Assembly (NCBI GenBank): GCA_963664085.2
Contig: CAXXLO010000002.1
Location: 1,612,001 to 1,676,000 of the forward strand
Reading direction: 5' to 3'
Source of the DNA: Bin5 sp022821545
GTDB lineage: Bacteria > Chloroflexota > Anaerolineae > Caldilineales > Caldilineaceae
DNA: 64,000 nt
Each line of letters begins with the position of its first letter. The first letter of the stretch is position 1. Below, one piece after another: positions 1-9,884 of the stretch. The position numbers and the translations under genes are program-made. Under the pieces are notes generated by a model. It was not told the origin of the DNA and did no database searches. It saw nothing but the letters and a program-made list of their open reading frames with translations.

Positions 1-1160
<1,160 letters not shown>

Positions 1161-1333
1161 TATGTAGATCTTGCGCCGTCAGCAGTACTTCCTTATCCTG
1201 TTCAGTTTTTAGTGTGTCATGCGAGTGGTCTGCAGGCAGACCCCCTGACACAGCGTCAGCGGCTCCGCCGCAACCCTGCCGGTAGTGCGTTTGGCAATCC
1301 ACTCGCACCCGATAACCTGCGTAAGCAAAGAGG

Positions 1334-1452
1334 AGTTGGTGGCAAGAGCGGTGGGGAAACACCCGGTCCCATCCCGAACCCGGCAGTAAAGTCCACCAGC
1401 GTCGATGGTAGTGCGGGGGCGACCCCGTGTGAGAGTAGACCGCTGCCAACCT
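1334..1452 (+). rRNA. rrf: 5S ribosomal RNA
   Basis: The segment has the 5S consensus core CCCATCCCGAACCCGG near 1371-1386. Terminal helix strands near GTTGGTGGC (1335-1343) and GCTGCCAAC (1442-1450) pair with each other. It lies about 175 nt after the 23S end, as expected in an rrn operon, and no tRNA is visible in the spacer. The exact ends are uncertain by a few bases. Confidence 0.93.
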
Positions 1453-1495
1453 CCTCTTTCTTATATATCAGTTCTCTTATATGTCAGTAGCTCGG

Positions 1496-1524
1496 AAACT
1501 CCCGTTAAGGGAGTTTTTTGTTTT
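1496..1524 (+). terminator. Intrinsic terminator of the rRNA operon
   Basis: An 8-bp stem AAACTCCC / GGGAGTTT (1496-1503 with 1509-1516) with a 5-nt loop runs into a T-rich tail. It follows the 5S gene directly and probably ends the rrn transcript. Confidence 0.85.
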
Positions 1525-1707
1525 CTCAAGGACGCGCCCAGGATAAAGTGCGGGAGCGTAGATGCCGCGCCATGCATGTCGGGATCTCGGGTATACTCTT
1601 CCCCGGCAGGTGAGATAGCCCGGTCTCAGGAGTGCATGGTATGATTGTGAGAGAAAGAATCAGCCCCAATCGCGTGCAGGGGCGAAGAGATCCGAGAGAA
1701 TGTCGTT

Positions 1708-2433
1708 ATGCCGCAAACAGGCCCCGCCAAACGGATCCTGGTCGTTGACGACGAACCGCGGATGGTGCGGTTCGTGAAGATGAATCTGGACCTGGAAGGC
1801 TACCAGACGCTGGAAGCCAATGACGGCATCCAGGCGCTGGAAAAGATCCGCGAATATGAACCCAATCTCGTCCTTCTGGACGTTGAAATGCCGGGCCTGG
1901 ACGGTTTCGAAACACTCAAACGGCTGCGCGAAATCAGCGATATTCCCGCCATTATGCTGACGGTGCGCTCCGACGAGGAAGACCAAATCAAAGGGTTGGA
2001 TCTGGGCGCAGATGACTACGTGGCAAAGCCGTTCAGCCCGCGAGAACTGTCCAGCCGGATCCGTGCGGTGTTGCGCCGCTTTGAAGTGACCAATTCCCGG
2101 CCGGAAGATCAGATTATCACCATCGATGACCGCTTGCAGGTCGACCTGCAGCGGCGTGATGTAATTGTCGACGGGGAACGACTGAGTTTGCGCCCTACCG
2201 AATACCGGCTCCTCCACCAGCTCATTCAGAACGCCGGTTGGGTGGTCCCCCACGAGGTGCTGCTGACGAAAGTATGGGGGCACGAATACGTAAACGACAA
2301 TCACCTGTTGCGTCTGTATATCACCTATCTCCGCAAAAAAATCGAAACGGACCCATCAAAGCCGCGCTACATATTCACCGAACGGGGTCTGGGGTATCGC
2401 TTTCGCGACTACAAGGAATCAGTTCAGTCCTGA
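1708..2433 (+). CDS. OmpR/PhoB-family response regulator (orphan)
   Basis: This 241-residue DNA-binding response regulator has an N-terminal receiver domain (about residues 8-125). The acidic pair is D14-D15, the probable phosphorylation site is D58 in LLDVEMPG, T85 is the switch residue and K107 the conserved lysine in AKPF. A C-terminal winged helix (about 135-235) ends in the typical ERGLGYRF hairpin. It would bind DNA as a phosphorylated dimer. No histidine kinase gene lies next to it, so the partner and signal cannot be read from here. A TATACT box at 1592-1597 may be a -10 element, but I see no convincing -35. The gene sits between the rRNA operon and rpsB. Family assignment is firm; target genes are unknown. 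Confidence 0.92.
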   Translation: MPQTGPAKRILVVDDEPRMVRFVKMNLDLEGYQTLEANDGIQALEKIREYEPNLVLLDVEMPGLDGFETLKRLREISDIPAIMLTVRSDEEDQIKGLDLGADDYVAKPFSPRELSSRIRAVLRRFEVTNSRPEDQIITIDDRLQVDLQRRDVIVDGERLSLRPTEYRLLHQLIQNAGWVVPHEVLLTKVWGHEYVNDNHLLRLYITYLRKKIETDPSKPRYIFTERGLGYRFRDYKESVQS

Positions 2434-2484
2434 CCCGTTTCAGAATCGTCAAACGATCCGGCAGGATCATTTTTGAACATAGCG

Positions 2485-2510
2485 CCGACTATGTTAACAT
2501 TCATAGTCGG
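2485..2510. repeat. 9-bp perfect inverted repeat upstream of rpsB
   Basis: CCGACTATG (2485-2493) and CATAGTCGG (2502-2510) are perfect complements around an 8-nt A/T-rich centre. No T-run follows, so it is not a standard terminator. It may be an operator or a leader hairpin of the rpsB-tsf transcript. Confidence 0.6.
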
Positions 2511-2650
2511 TCTGTAATGGCTTAACACTTCCAACCGTTCAGATCGAGTTAATATCCATTCAACACGTCCTGGGACTGAGGAATGGGGTGCCGCCAAGAC
2601 GCGGTCATTCCCAGCGCGAACAGGGCGGAAGAGAAACCCTGGAGGCTCTT

Positions 2651-3601
2651 GTGGCATCAGTCGTTACCATGAAGCAGTTGCTGGAGGCCGGCGTGCATTT
2701 CGGGCACAGGACCCGGCGCTGGAATCCGAAAATGCGTCAGTATATCTTTACTGAACGCAGTGGAATTCACATCATCGATCTGCACCAGACGATGACGCGA
2801 ATCAACGAATACTATGAGATGGTGCGTCGTCTGGTCGCCGACGGCGGCACAGTCCTGTTTGTCGGTACCAAGAGGCAGGCGCAGGGCACCGTCGAACAGG
2901 AGGCGGCCCGCTGCGGGATGCCCTACATCCACAATCGCTGGCTGGGGGGCACGCTGACAAATTGGGCCACGATCAAACAGAGAATCGACTATCTGAATCG
3001 CCAGGAGCGCCGTAAGTCCAATGGCGAATTCCAGTCGCTTCCCAAGATCGAGCAACTGGTCATCGATCGTGAACTCGCCAAGTTGAATCGTCGTATCGGC
3101 GGGATCAAGACGCTCACCGCAATGCCCAATCTCATCTTCGTGATCGATACGCAACGGGAAGAGTTGGCCGTCAAGGAATCGAACAAGATCGGCATCCCTC
3201 TGATCGCAGTGGCGGATACCAACTCCGACCCGGACGAAATCACTTATGTCATTCCTGGCAATGATGATGCGATTCGAGCCGTTAAACTGATTACACGGAT
3301 CATCGCTGATGCAGTTGAAGAGGGACGGCGTTTCCGCGAAGTGGATATGGTAGAGACCGGACAGGTTTCTGACGACGAACTGGCGGAATTGGAACAGTAC
3401 CTCGGGCCGAGCACTCTGGCCAAGCTGCAAGGCATGGAAGAAGAAGGACAGGAAGCCGAAGCAAGCGAACTCGCAGTGCCGGCCGCCAGCGACTCTGAAG
3501 CAGAGAATACAGCGGGTGTCGCTGAAGCGGAACAAGCCCAGACGGGCGAAGAAGCGCCCCCCGAGCAGGCGGAAACTGAGCCGGTCAACGAAGAGGGGTA
3601 G
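2651..3601 (+). CDS. rpsB: 30S ribosomal protein S2
   Basis: S2 of the small subunit, 316 residues from the chosen start. The GTG at 2651 is preferred because GGAGG at 2641-2645 lies 5 nt before it; the open frame extends further upstream to 2588 without a good ribosome binding site, and ATG 2669 is a second option. The family opening MKQLLEAGVHFGH follows immediately, and the conserved TNW/TIKQRI and DPDEI blocks are present. After the globular core (to about residue 260) there is an acidic, Ala/Glu/Pro-rich tail of roughly 55 residues, longer than in E. coli S2 and probably disordered. It is followed by tsf, the usual rpsB-tsf pairing. Confidence 0.97.
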   Translation: MASVVTMKQLLEAGVHFGHRTRRWNPKMRQYIFTERSGIHIIDLHQTMTRINEYYEMVRRLVADGGTVLFVGTKRQAQGTVEQEAARCGMPYIHNRWLGGTLTNWATIKQRIDYLNRQERRKSNGEFQSLPKIEQLVIDRELAKLNRRIGGIKTLTAMPNLIFVIDTQREELAVKESNKIGIPLIAVADTNSDPDEITYVIPGNDDAIRAVKLITRIIADAVEEGRRFREVDMVETGQVSDDELAELEQYLGPSTLAKLQGMEEEGQEAEASELAVPAASDSEAENTAGVAEAEQAQTGEEAPPEQAETEPVNEEG

Positions 3602-3727
3602 TAGTCGCCGCTGCTGAGCACTGGTCTGGCCTATACACCGGCCGTAGCGCAACAGCCAGTATCTGCAGCAAGGTCATGTCGAAATGGCGGCGCAGAGTCA
3701 ATTGCGCGCCGAAATCGGCCAATCAGA

Positions 3728-3783
3728 CGTAATCGTCCGCACGGCTGCGAAGGCGTAGAGTTAGCGCAGTGCGGACGATTACG
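3728..3783. repeat. 15-bp perfect inverted repeat between rpsB and tsf
   Basis: CGTAATCGTCCGCAC (3728-3742) is the exact reverse complement of GTGCGGACGATTACG (3769-3783), with a 26-nt centre that can extend the stem after a small internal loop. No T-tract follows. In RNA it would be a strong hairpin about 60 nt before tsf, possibly setting the S2/EF-Ts ratio or protecting an mRNA end. This role is inferred. Confidence 0.75.
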
Positions 3784-3846
3784 CGGAAACAGCATGCACG
3801 CACTGACGTGTGAAAAATCTGCAGCAGGGGAATCAGGAGGAGGAGT

Positions 3847-4440
3847 ATGGCTGCAATCACAGCACAGATGGTGAAAGAACTGCGAGGCGCGACGGGGGCC
3901 GGCATTCTCGACTGCAAGACGGCGCTGAACGAAAATAATGGCGATTTTGACAAAGCCGTGGAATATCTGCGCGAAAAGGGGCTGGCGGCCGCGGCCAAAA
4001 AGGCCGACCGCGACGCCCATGAAGGAATTATCGGCGCCTATATCCACCACGGCAGCAAGGTCGCCGCCATGGTCGAACTCAACTGCGAAACCGATTTCGT
4101 AGCCCGCACCGAGCAGTTTCAAGAACTGGCGCGAGACCTGGCCATGCACGTCGTGGCATCCAACCCGGAATACGTGGCTCGGGAAGAGGTCCCCACCGAT
4201 ATTCTGGACAGGGAAATAGCCATCTACAAGGCCCAGGCACAGGGCAGCGGCAAGCCCGAAAACATCCTTGATCGCATCGCCGAAGGCAAGCTCGAAAAAT
4301 GGTACGGCGATGTCTGTCTGATGGAGCAGGAATACTTTAAGGACTCTGACAAGAACGTCAAGGATGTCCTCGTCGAAAACATCGCCAGCCTTGGCGAAAA
4401 TATCCAGGTCCGTCGCTTTAGTCGTCTGCAAATTGGCTGA
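3847..4440 (+). CDS. tsf: Translation elongation factor Ts
   Basis: EF-Ts, the nucleotide exchange factor that releases GDP from EF-Tu. At 197 residues it is the short form also found in Thermus, cyanobacteria and Chloroflexota, lacking much of the E. coli core and coiled-coil region. The N-terminal UBA-like segment (VKELRGATGAGILDCKTAL, residues about 9-27) and the conserved ELNCETDFVARTEQF block (about 78-92) are clear. A strong ribosome binding site AGGAGGAGG lies just before ATG 3847. It follows rpsB, and a terminator after its stop ends the pair. The partner EF-Tu is encoded at 26814-28013. Confidence 0.97.
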   Translation: MAAITAQMVKELRGATGAGILDCKTALNENNGDFDKAVEYLREKGLAAAAKKADRDAHEGIIGAYIHHGSKVAAMVELNCETDFVARTEQFQELARDLAMHVVASNPEYVAREEVPTDILDREIAIYKAQAQGSGKPENILDRIAEGKLEKWYGDVCLMEQEYFKDSDKNVKDVLVENIASLGENIQVRRFSRLQIG

Positions 4441-4450
4441 ACGCCTCGCC

Positions 4451-4485
4451 AGTCCAGCCCAACTTCTTTGGGCTGGACTTTTTTA
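4451..4485 (+). terminator. Intrinsic terminator after tsf
   Basis: A 12-bp perfect stem AGTCCAGCCCAA / TTGGGCTGGACT (4451-4462 with 4468-4479) with a 5-nt loop ends in six T. It lies 10 nt after the tsf stop and should separate rpsB-tsf from pyrH, although read-through is possible. Confidence 0.93.
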
Positions 4486-4539
4486 TGTCATCGCCGGCGC
4501 CCCGTCAGGAAGCGGCGCCCATTTCAAGGAGTTGCTGTA

Positions 4540-5259
4540 ATGGATGCTCTCAAATACCGCCGCGTTCTGCTCAAAATGGGAGGCGAGGCGCTGGCCGGCG
4601 AAGGCGGATTCGGCATCGATCCCAGATGCGCTGAAGAAGCAGCGCAGAAGATCCGGGCGATCGTCAACCTGGGCGCAGAAGTGGCCTTGGTCATCGGCGG
4701 CGGCAACATGTGGCGGGGCAAGGAGGATGGCCTCGATCACGGCATGGAGCGGGTCACAGCCGACCACATCGGCATGCTGGCGACGGTGATGAACGCACTC
4801 GCGCTGCAGGACGCCCTCGAGCGCGTCGGCCTGCCCACACGCGTCATGACCGGCATCGAAATTCGAGCCGTGGCTGAACCCTACATTCAGCGCCGGGCCA
4901 TTCGCCATCTGGAAAAGGGCCGCGTTGTCATCTTCGGAGCCGGCACCGGCAATCCCTACTTCACCACAGATACGGCAGCCAGCCTGCGTGCCATGGAGAT
5001 CGACGCCGAAATCCTGATCAAAGCGACAAAGGTGGACGCAGTCTACGACAAAGACCCGAAGGAAAACAGTGATGCCCGCCGCTTCAAACAGCTCTCCTAT
5101 ATTGACGCCCTCAACATGCGTATAGGCGTAATGGATAGTACCGCCATCGCCATGTGCATGGACAACAACCTGCCCATTTCGGTGGTCAACGTCTGGACCG
5201 AAGACGCTCTCGTAAGGGTCGTCAAGGGCGAGCCGGTCGGCACCGTCTTCTCCGGCTAA
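4540..5259 (+). CDS. pyrH: UMP kinase
   Basis: Uridylate kinase, making UDP from UMP with ATP, of the bacterial hexameric amino-acid-kinase fold type. The protein has 239 residues from ATG 4540, chosen because AAGGAG lies about 7 nt upstream; the frame is open further upstream but that part overlaps the tsf terminator. Visible family blocks are LLKMGGEAL at the N-terminus (phosphate-binding lysine and glycines), VIGGGNMWRG, GTGNPYFTTDTAA and ATKVDAVYDKDP. The gene lies in the classic rpsB-tsf-pyrH-frr order, which supports the call. Regulation by GTP and UTP is known for the family but cannot be read here. Confidence 0.97.
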   Translation: MDALKYRRVLLKMGGEALAGEGGFGIDPRCAEEAAQKIRAIVNLGAEVALVIGGGNMWRGKEDGLDHGMERVTADHIGMLATVMNALALQDALERVGLPTRVMTGIEIRAVAEPYIQRRAIRHLEKGRVVIFGAGTGNPYFTTDTAASLRAMEIDAEILIKATKVDAVYDKDPKENSDARRFKQLSYIDALNMRIGVMDSTAIAMCMDNNLPISVVNVWTEDALVRVVKGEPVGTVFSG

Positions 5260-5564
5260 ACCTTAGACTGACGGCGTTGGCCCCCACCGGGTATCAAACA
5301 TCGTTTTCCGATTGTTCTGTACCTCTGCTAAAATATCAAGATAACTTAAGAACTGAGGAAGTGAAAGAACTCTATCCAGATATTCCGATTGAGCTGTTCC
5401 TTCATATCTTGGATTTCCGGCGATAACCCGCGAACCCAGCTTCAGTCGCCGACCTACCCCTTGGCGAAATGGGCCATGCCGCCAACGCCAACTGCAAGGC
5501 CCCCAATTGGCCTCAGGACTGCGAACAAGCCCTCTCGCGCCTCTGATGTGGAAGGAGTGCCATT
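5260..5564. other. Intergenic region pyrH-frr (about 300 nt)
   Basis: No recognisable gene. A TAAAAT hexamer at 5329-5334 has no good -35 partner. A 21-codon reading frame from GTG 5361 to TAA 5426 has GAGGA just upstream and encodes a hydrophobic-acidic peptide; whether it is translated cannot be decided. No terminator is seen, so frr may be read from the pyrH transcript. Confidence 0.4.
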
Positions 5565-6122
5565 GTGATAGAAGACATTTTGGATGAAACACGCGATCGC
5601 ATGAACAAAGCGATCAACAGTTTGCAATCAGACCTGATGGCAATCCGCACAGGTCGGGCCAGCCCCGCGCTTGTGGAGCGTCTTAGCGTCGATTATCACG
5701 GCGTCCCGACCCCACTCATGCAAATCGCATCGATCTCGGTTCCGGAGGCGCAAACTCTCCAGATTCGCCCCTATACCCCAACCGACATCGGGGCTATCGA
5801 GCGGGCCATCGCCATGTCCGACATCGGTCTGACACCGAGCAACGACGGCAAGCAGATCCACCTGACAATCCCCCCTTTGACTGAAGAACGTCGCCGCGAT
5901 CTGACAAAACAGGTTTCTCGGCGTGCCGAGGAGGCCCGCGTCGCAATCCGCAACATCAGGCGGGATGCGATCAAAGATATGCGTTCTTTTGAGGACGAGA
6001 GCCTGATCACCGAGGATGACCTGCGTGACGGCCAGGACCAGGCTCAAGATGTCACCAATGACTTCGTGGCCAGCGTGGACGAAATTGCACGCGACAAAGA
6101 AACGGAAATCATGACCATCTGA
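5565..6122 (+). CDS. frr: Ribosome recycling factor
   Basis: RRF splits post-termination ribosomes together with EF-G (encoded at 28324-30417). The protein has 185 residues, the normal family length. Start GTG 5565 is supported by AAGGAG about 8 nt upstream. Conserved features include IRTGRASPALVERLSVDYHG near residues 28-47, PEAQTLQIRPY near 60-70, and the C-terminal helix region RRDAIKDMRS-EDDLRDGQDQ. The fold is a three-helix bundle with a small beta domain. It lies 20 nt before uppS and is probably co-transcribed with uppS and cdsA. Confidence 0.97.
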   Translation: MIEDILDETRDRMNKAINSLQSDLMAIRTGRASPALVERLSVDYHGVPTPLMQIASISVPEAQTLQIRPYTPTDIGAIERAIAMSDIGLTPSNDGKQIHLTIPPLTEERRRDLTKQVSRRAEEARVAIRNIRRDAIKDMRSFEDESLITEDDLRDGQDQAQDVTNDFVASVDEIARDKETEIMTI

Positions 6123-6144
6123 CCGACAAGGAGTCAGTGTTCCA

Positions 6145-6909
6145 TTGAGCAGTCCCGATGTAATTCGGCAGAGCCCGCATAACCTGATCGAAGACGCTTT
6201 CCCTCCTCTCGCCAGAGTTCCCTACCATGTAGGGATTATCATGGACGGAAATGGCCGTTGGGCAAAGGAAAGAGGCCTGCTTCGATTTCTCGGCCATCGC
6301 GCCGGCGTCGATAATATCCAGCCGGTCCTCGAGGCCTCCGTCGAATTCGGCATCAAAGTCCTGACCATCTACGCCTTTTCCACCGAGAACTGGTCCCGAC
6401 CTATCGAGGAGGTATCTGGGCTGATGCGGCTGCTGGGAACGACGTTGCGCAACCGGCTGCAGGAACTCCACGAAAACGGTGTGCAGATTCGCCACAGCGG
6501 ACGCCTGGCCGGTATCAGCGAGGAACTTCAAAAACAGATTCTGCACGCACTTGATTACACCAAACACAACGACAGAATCATCCTGAACGTGGCCTTCAAC
6601 TACGGTGGACGCGGTGAGATCGTGGACGCCACCCGCCGCATCATCCGAGATGGAATCGACCCCGATTCTCTGAGCGAAGAGACCTTCAGCCGCTACCTGT
6701 ACACGAACGGCCTGCCGGACCCGGATCTGATCATCCGTACCGGTGGAGATTGGCGGATGAGCAACTTTCTTATTTGGCAGTCAGTCTATGCCGAGTACTA
6801 TTCGACCCCGACATACTGGCCGACTTTCGACAAGGCGGAGTTATACAAAGCGCTGCTCGAATTCAATCGCCGCAGCCGTCGTTTTGGCGGCGTGCCCGAC
6901 GCGGATTAG
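6145..6909 (+). CDS. uppS: Isoprenyl transferase (undecaprenyl diphosphate synthase)
   Basis: This cis-prenyltransferase condenses isopentenyl diphosphate units to build the undecaprenyl carrier for cell wall synthesis. The protein has 254 residues. Start TTG 6145 is preceded by AAGGAG. The signature IMDGNGRWAKERG begins near residue 32, with catalytic D34 and the FLGHRAG loop after it. YAFSTENWSRP and the C-terminal IRTGGDWRMSNFL-W block, which contacts the homoallylic substrate, are present. It acts at the membrane with CdsA, whose gene follows. The product feeds MraY and MurG, encoded at 48281-49282 and 52300-53442. Chain length is inferred from family and context. Confidence 0.96.
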   Translation: MSSPDVIRQSPHNLIEDAFPPLARVPYHVGIIMDGNGRWAKERGLLRFLGHRAGVDNIQPVLEASVEFGIKVLTIYAFSTENWSRPIEEVSGLMRLLGTTLRNRLQELHENGVQIRHSGRLAGISEELQKQILHALDYTKHNDRIILNVAFNYGGRGEIVDATRRIIRDGIDPDSLSEETFSRYLYTNGLPDPDLIIRTGGDWRMSNFLIWQSVYAEYYSTPTYWPTFDKAELYKALLEFNRRSRRFGGVPDAD

Positions 6910-6986
6910 ACTCTTCCACTTTGCAGAACGTCCCAGGCCCCTTCTCCCCCTGAACCTTGTAATCCTGTAATCGGATATCGATAACG

Positions 6987-7874
6987 GTGAAACGACGAGT
7001 CATCGCTGGCCTGATTGCGCTGGTTCCGGTCCTGCTCGCGCTCTGGTACGGCGGTCTGTGGTGGGTACTTCTGCTCACCTTCTTCACATCGCTGGGGGCA
7101 TATGAATACTATGTCCTGATGGAGAGGAGCGGCTACAGGCCGGCCCGCTGGTACGGCTTTGCCTGGACGCTGATGTTGATGTTCTCCTTTTGGCCCCTCG
7201 TCCCAATCGAGCCGGAGCTCGTCCTCACATTCGGCTTCATCATCATCTTCATCCGCATCCTTTTGTCTCAACAGGGCACTTCCCCTCACGCGAACGGCGG
7301 CAGCCCGGACAGCTCGGGCGCAAGCGACCCGTCTCAACCTGAAACAGAGACTGCCGCGCAAGGGCAGGACCATAAGCCTTTTCGCAACTGGGCGCTCACC
7401 GTTGCCGGCGCCAGCTATCTCGGCCTCATGATGGGCCAGGCCCTGGCTCTGCGCCTCCTTCCCAATGGGCTCTACTGGATGCTGCTCGGGCTCGGCGTCA
7501 CGATGCTCAACGACAGCGCCGCCTACTTTGTCGGCGTCACCATCGGACGCAAGCGAATTCTGCCCGCGCTCAGTCCTAAAAAAAGTTGGGAAGGAACCGT
7601 CGGCGGCTGGATTGCGGCGACACTTACCGGCGCGGCGGTGGCGTTCTGGTCGCCTCTCGATCTTGCGGTCTGGCTTGGGGCGCTGATAGGGCTGGTGGGC
7701 GGAATCCTCGCACTCTTCGGCGATCTGGCCATCAGCATGCTCAAACGACAGATCGGCGTCAAGGATAGCGGAGTCTTTCTCCCCGGCCACGGCGGATTCC
7801 TCGACCGGCTCGACAGCATCATGTTCGTGCTGCCGTTCGTCTTTCAGATGGCCCTGCTTTTCGGCGCAGCGTAG
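6987..7874 (+). CDS. cdsA: Phosphatidate cytidylyltransferase (CDP-diacylglycerol synthase)
   Basis: This integral membrane enzyme makes CDP-diacylglycerol from phosphatidic acid and CTP. It has 295 residues with several hydrophobic helices from residue 5 on. The C-terminal family signature is clear: SPKKSWEGTVGGW, then FGDLAISMLKRQIGVKDSG and LPGHGGFLDRLDS. Between helices 4 and 5 (about residues 92-130) there is a hydrophilic Ser/Gly/Pro-rich insert that most homologues lack, probably a cytoplasmic loop. The GTG start at 6987 is followed by basic residues. It is the last gene of the pyrH-frr-uppS-cdsA string and converges on rpe. Confidence 0.95.
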   Translation: MKRRVIAGLIALVPVLLALWYGGLWWVLLLTFFTSLGAYEYYVLMERSGYRPARWYGFAWTLMLMFSFWPLVPIEPELVLTFGFIIIFIRILLSQQGTSPHANGGSPDSSGASDPSQPETETAAQGQDHKPFRNWALTVAGASYLGLMMGQALALRLLPNGLYWMLLGLGVTMLNDSAAYFVGVTIGRKRILPALSPKKSWEGTVGGWIAATLTGAAVAFWSPLDLAVWLGALIGLVGGILALFGDLAISMLKRQIGVKDSGVFLPGHGGFLDRLDSIMFVLPFVFQMALLFGAA

Positions 7875-7933
7875 CTCTTATTCATCCTCGTCCCAGCCGC
7901 GGCCCTCCCCCAACTGCGGGCGCAGGTATCTTG

Positions 7934-8602
7934 TCAGTCGCATGCCTCTCGTAGCGCGGTCAGGTTTTCGGCAACGCTGCTGTCCGTGTTGAAAACGGCG
8001 CTGCCAACAACGATGACATTGGCGCCGTTGCGAAGCACGTCCCGGATGTTGCCCACACCAATGCCGCCGTCCACTTCCAGATCGCAGGTGGGGTTGTACT
8101 CGTCCAGTAGCTTGCGCGTGCGCCTCAGTTTGCTGGTCATCGTCTGGATAAAGCGCTGGCTGCCGAAGCCGGGATTGACACTCATCACCAGCACCTGGTC
8201 GACAAAGGGAGCGATCTCGCGAACACTTTCGATTGGGGTAGAAGGGTTCACAGCCACGCCAACCTGGCAGCCCAGATCGACGACCTGCTGGACGGCTCGA
8301 TGCAGATGAACGCACGCTTCCAGGTGGATGGTGATGATATTCGCGCCGGCGGTTGCGAATGCATCCAAATGCCGTTCCGGCTCCTCGATCATCAAGTGTA
8401 CGTCCAGGGGCAGCTGCGTGATCCGGTTGGCCGCCTCCACCACCAGCGGACCGAAGGTGATATTGGGCACAAATCTCCCATCCATGACATCTAGATGGAG
8501 CAGGTCGGCCCCGCCCTCTTCTGCCGCCTGAATCTGCTCCTGCAGACGACCGAAATCAGCGGTAAGTATGGACGGGGCCAGTTTAACCGCATGCGCCACC
8601 AT
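7934..8602 (-). CDS. rpe: Ribulose-phosphate 3-epimerase
   Basis: This enzyme interconverts ribulose 5-phosphate and xylulose 5-phosphate in the pentose phosphate pathway. The protein has 222 residues and is a TIM barrel. Start ATG at 8602 is chosen because GAGGAGGTG lies just upstream; the alternative GTG at 8611 overlaps that site. Metal and catalytic residues lie in LAPSILTADFG, HLDVMDGRFVPN, DVHLMIEEPE, MSVNPGFGSQRF and EVDGGI, all intact. It is the last gene of the minus-strand slipin-DUF971-M50-rpe group, 13 nt after the protease gene, so it probably depends on the promoter at 11074-11102. Confidence 0.97.
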   Translation of the reverse strand: MVAHAVKLAPSILTADFGRLQEQIQAAEEGGADLLHLDVMDGRFVPNITFGPLVVEAANRITQLPLDVHLMIEEPERHLDAFATAGANIITIHLEACVHLHRAVQQVVDLGCQVGVAVNPSTPIESVREIAPFVDQVLVMSVNPGFGSQRFIQTMTSKLRRTRKLLDEYNPTCDLEVDGGIGVGNIRDVLRNGANVIVVGSAVFNTDSSVAENLTALREACD

Positions 8603-8615
8603 CGCAAGCACCTCC

Positions 8616-9827
8616 TCAATTTATGTCGAGAGTGGACCGGACTTCAGGAGGGGAGGCCGCCGCGTGGCCGCCAGGCCCCCCTGCGATTGTATCTTCTCGT
8701 TCCTTGGCCGCGCCCATTACCTGAATCAGCTCACTGATGTCGTCCAGGGTAATCAGTCCCAGAAACTGATCCTGGTCCTGGACGATGATCACCCGGCTCC
8801 CCGCCTCCAACATCTGTTCCCATACGTCAGCCAGGGTCGTATCCCCTCCGGTGACGGGCACACGCGCCCGTGGAATCATCACGTCGACGATTCGCCCATC
8901 CTGCCCCTGCCCGCGCAGCGTCGCCACAAGTCGCGGGCGAGTGAGCACGCCGACCAGTTTATTCCCCAGATCGTGTACCGGAAAATCTCCTTGGTAGGTC
9001 GTCATAATATAGTCGACCGCCCGGCTGATCGGTTCGCTCGTATACAGCACATGTGCATCTTTGTTCACAGCCTGGCGAGCGCTGAAATCCTTCAGTACAT
9101 AGCGGCTCTGCACTGCCTCCAACTCGCCGCGACCGCCCACATAGACGAAAAACGCGACCAGCAGCAGAAAAATGCCCCCTCCGGAAATGCCCCAGATTGC
9201 GAACAATATCGCCATGCCCCGTCCAATCAGAACGGCAATTCGCGTCGCCGGAACATACCGCAGACGCAGCGCCAGCAGGGCGCGCAGAATGCGTCCGCCA
9301 TCCATCGGGAACGCCGGCAGTAGATTGAAAATGCCCAGCAGGAGATTCGTTCCCGCCAGCGTAAGCAATAGACCGCCCACGCTCATTGACTGTGCTGTGC
9401 GCATCAGGGCCGAAACCAACGCCCACATCGAACCGGTGCCTATACTCATGGACACCACCAGCAGCGCGGCCGGCAGCAGCACCGCAGCCAGCGCGAAGTT
9501 GACCGCCGGACCGGCAATCGCGATCAGAAACTCCTGCATTGGTTTGCGGGGCATGCGCTCCAACTGGGCGACCCCGCCAATAGGCAGCAGTGTAATATGC
9601 GGTACATTTACTCCGAAATACTTCGCCACAATAGCGTGACCGAACTCGTGCAACACCACACAGACAAAGAGCAGCAGAATGACGACGACGCCGTAGAATG
9701 CGCCGGCCGCCAAACTGCTGGCGTTGCGGCCGAAGAGAAACGCTCCGTAAAAGAGAATCAGGATAAAGGACCAGTGGACCTGGATGTCGACACCCCAAAT
9801 TCGGGCGATCTTCAATGAATTTCCCAT
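8616..9827 (-). CDS. Site-2 protease-type zinc metalloprotease (M50) with tandem CBS domains
   Basis: This intramembrane metalloprotease of the S2P/SpoIVFB type has 403 residues from ATG 9827; the frame stays open to 9878. HEFGH in the second membrane helix region (about residue 60) supplies the zinc histidines and glutamate, and NLLPAFPMDGGRI later supplies the third ligand aspartate. About six hydrophobic segments fill residues 15-230. The C-terminal third is a pair of CBS domains (about 245-385), which in related proteases bind adenosine nucleotides and tune activity. The substrate is unknown. It lies between a DUF971 gene and rpe and downstream of a slipin, so a membrane quality-control role is possible but is inference only. 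Confidence 0.92.
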   Translation of the reverse strand: MGNSLKIARIWGVDIQVHWSFILILFYGAFLFGRNASSLAAGAFYGVVVILLLFVCVVLHEFGHAIVAKYFGVNVPHITLLPIGGVAQLERMPRKPMQEFLIAIAGPAVNFALAAVLLPAALLVVSMSIGTGSMWALVSALMRTAQSMSVGGLLLTLAGTNLLLGIFNLLPAFPMDGGRILRALLALRLRYVPATRIAVLIGRGMAILFAIWGISGGGIFLLLVAFFVYVGGRGELEAVQSRYVLKDFSARQAVNKDAHVLYTSEPISRAVDYIMTTYQGDFPVHDLGNKLVGVLTRPRLVATLRGQGQDGRIVDVMIPRARVPVTGGDTTLADVWEQMLEAGSRVIIVQDQDQFLGLITLDDISELIQVMGAAKEREDTIAGGPGGHAAASPPEVRSTLDIN

Positions 9828-9884
9828 TTGTAACTCTTTCACTATCGGCCTCTTCCTGCGCCGGTTTGTACCGGCCATGCTTCT

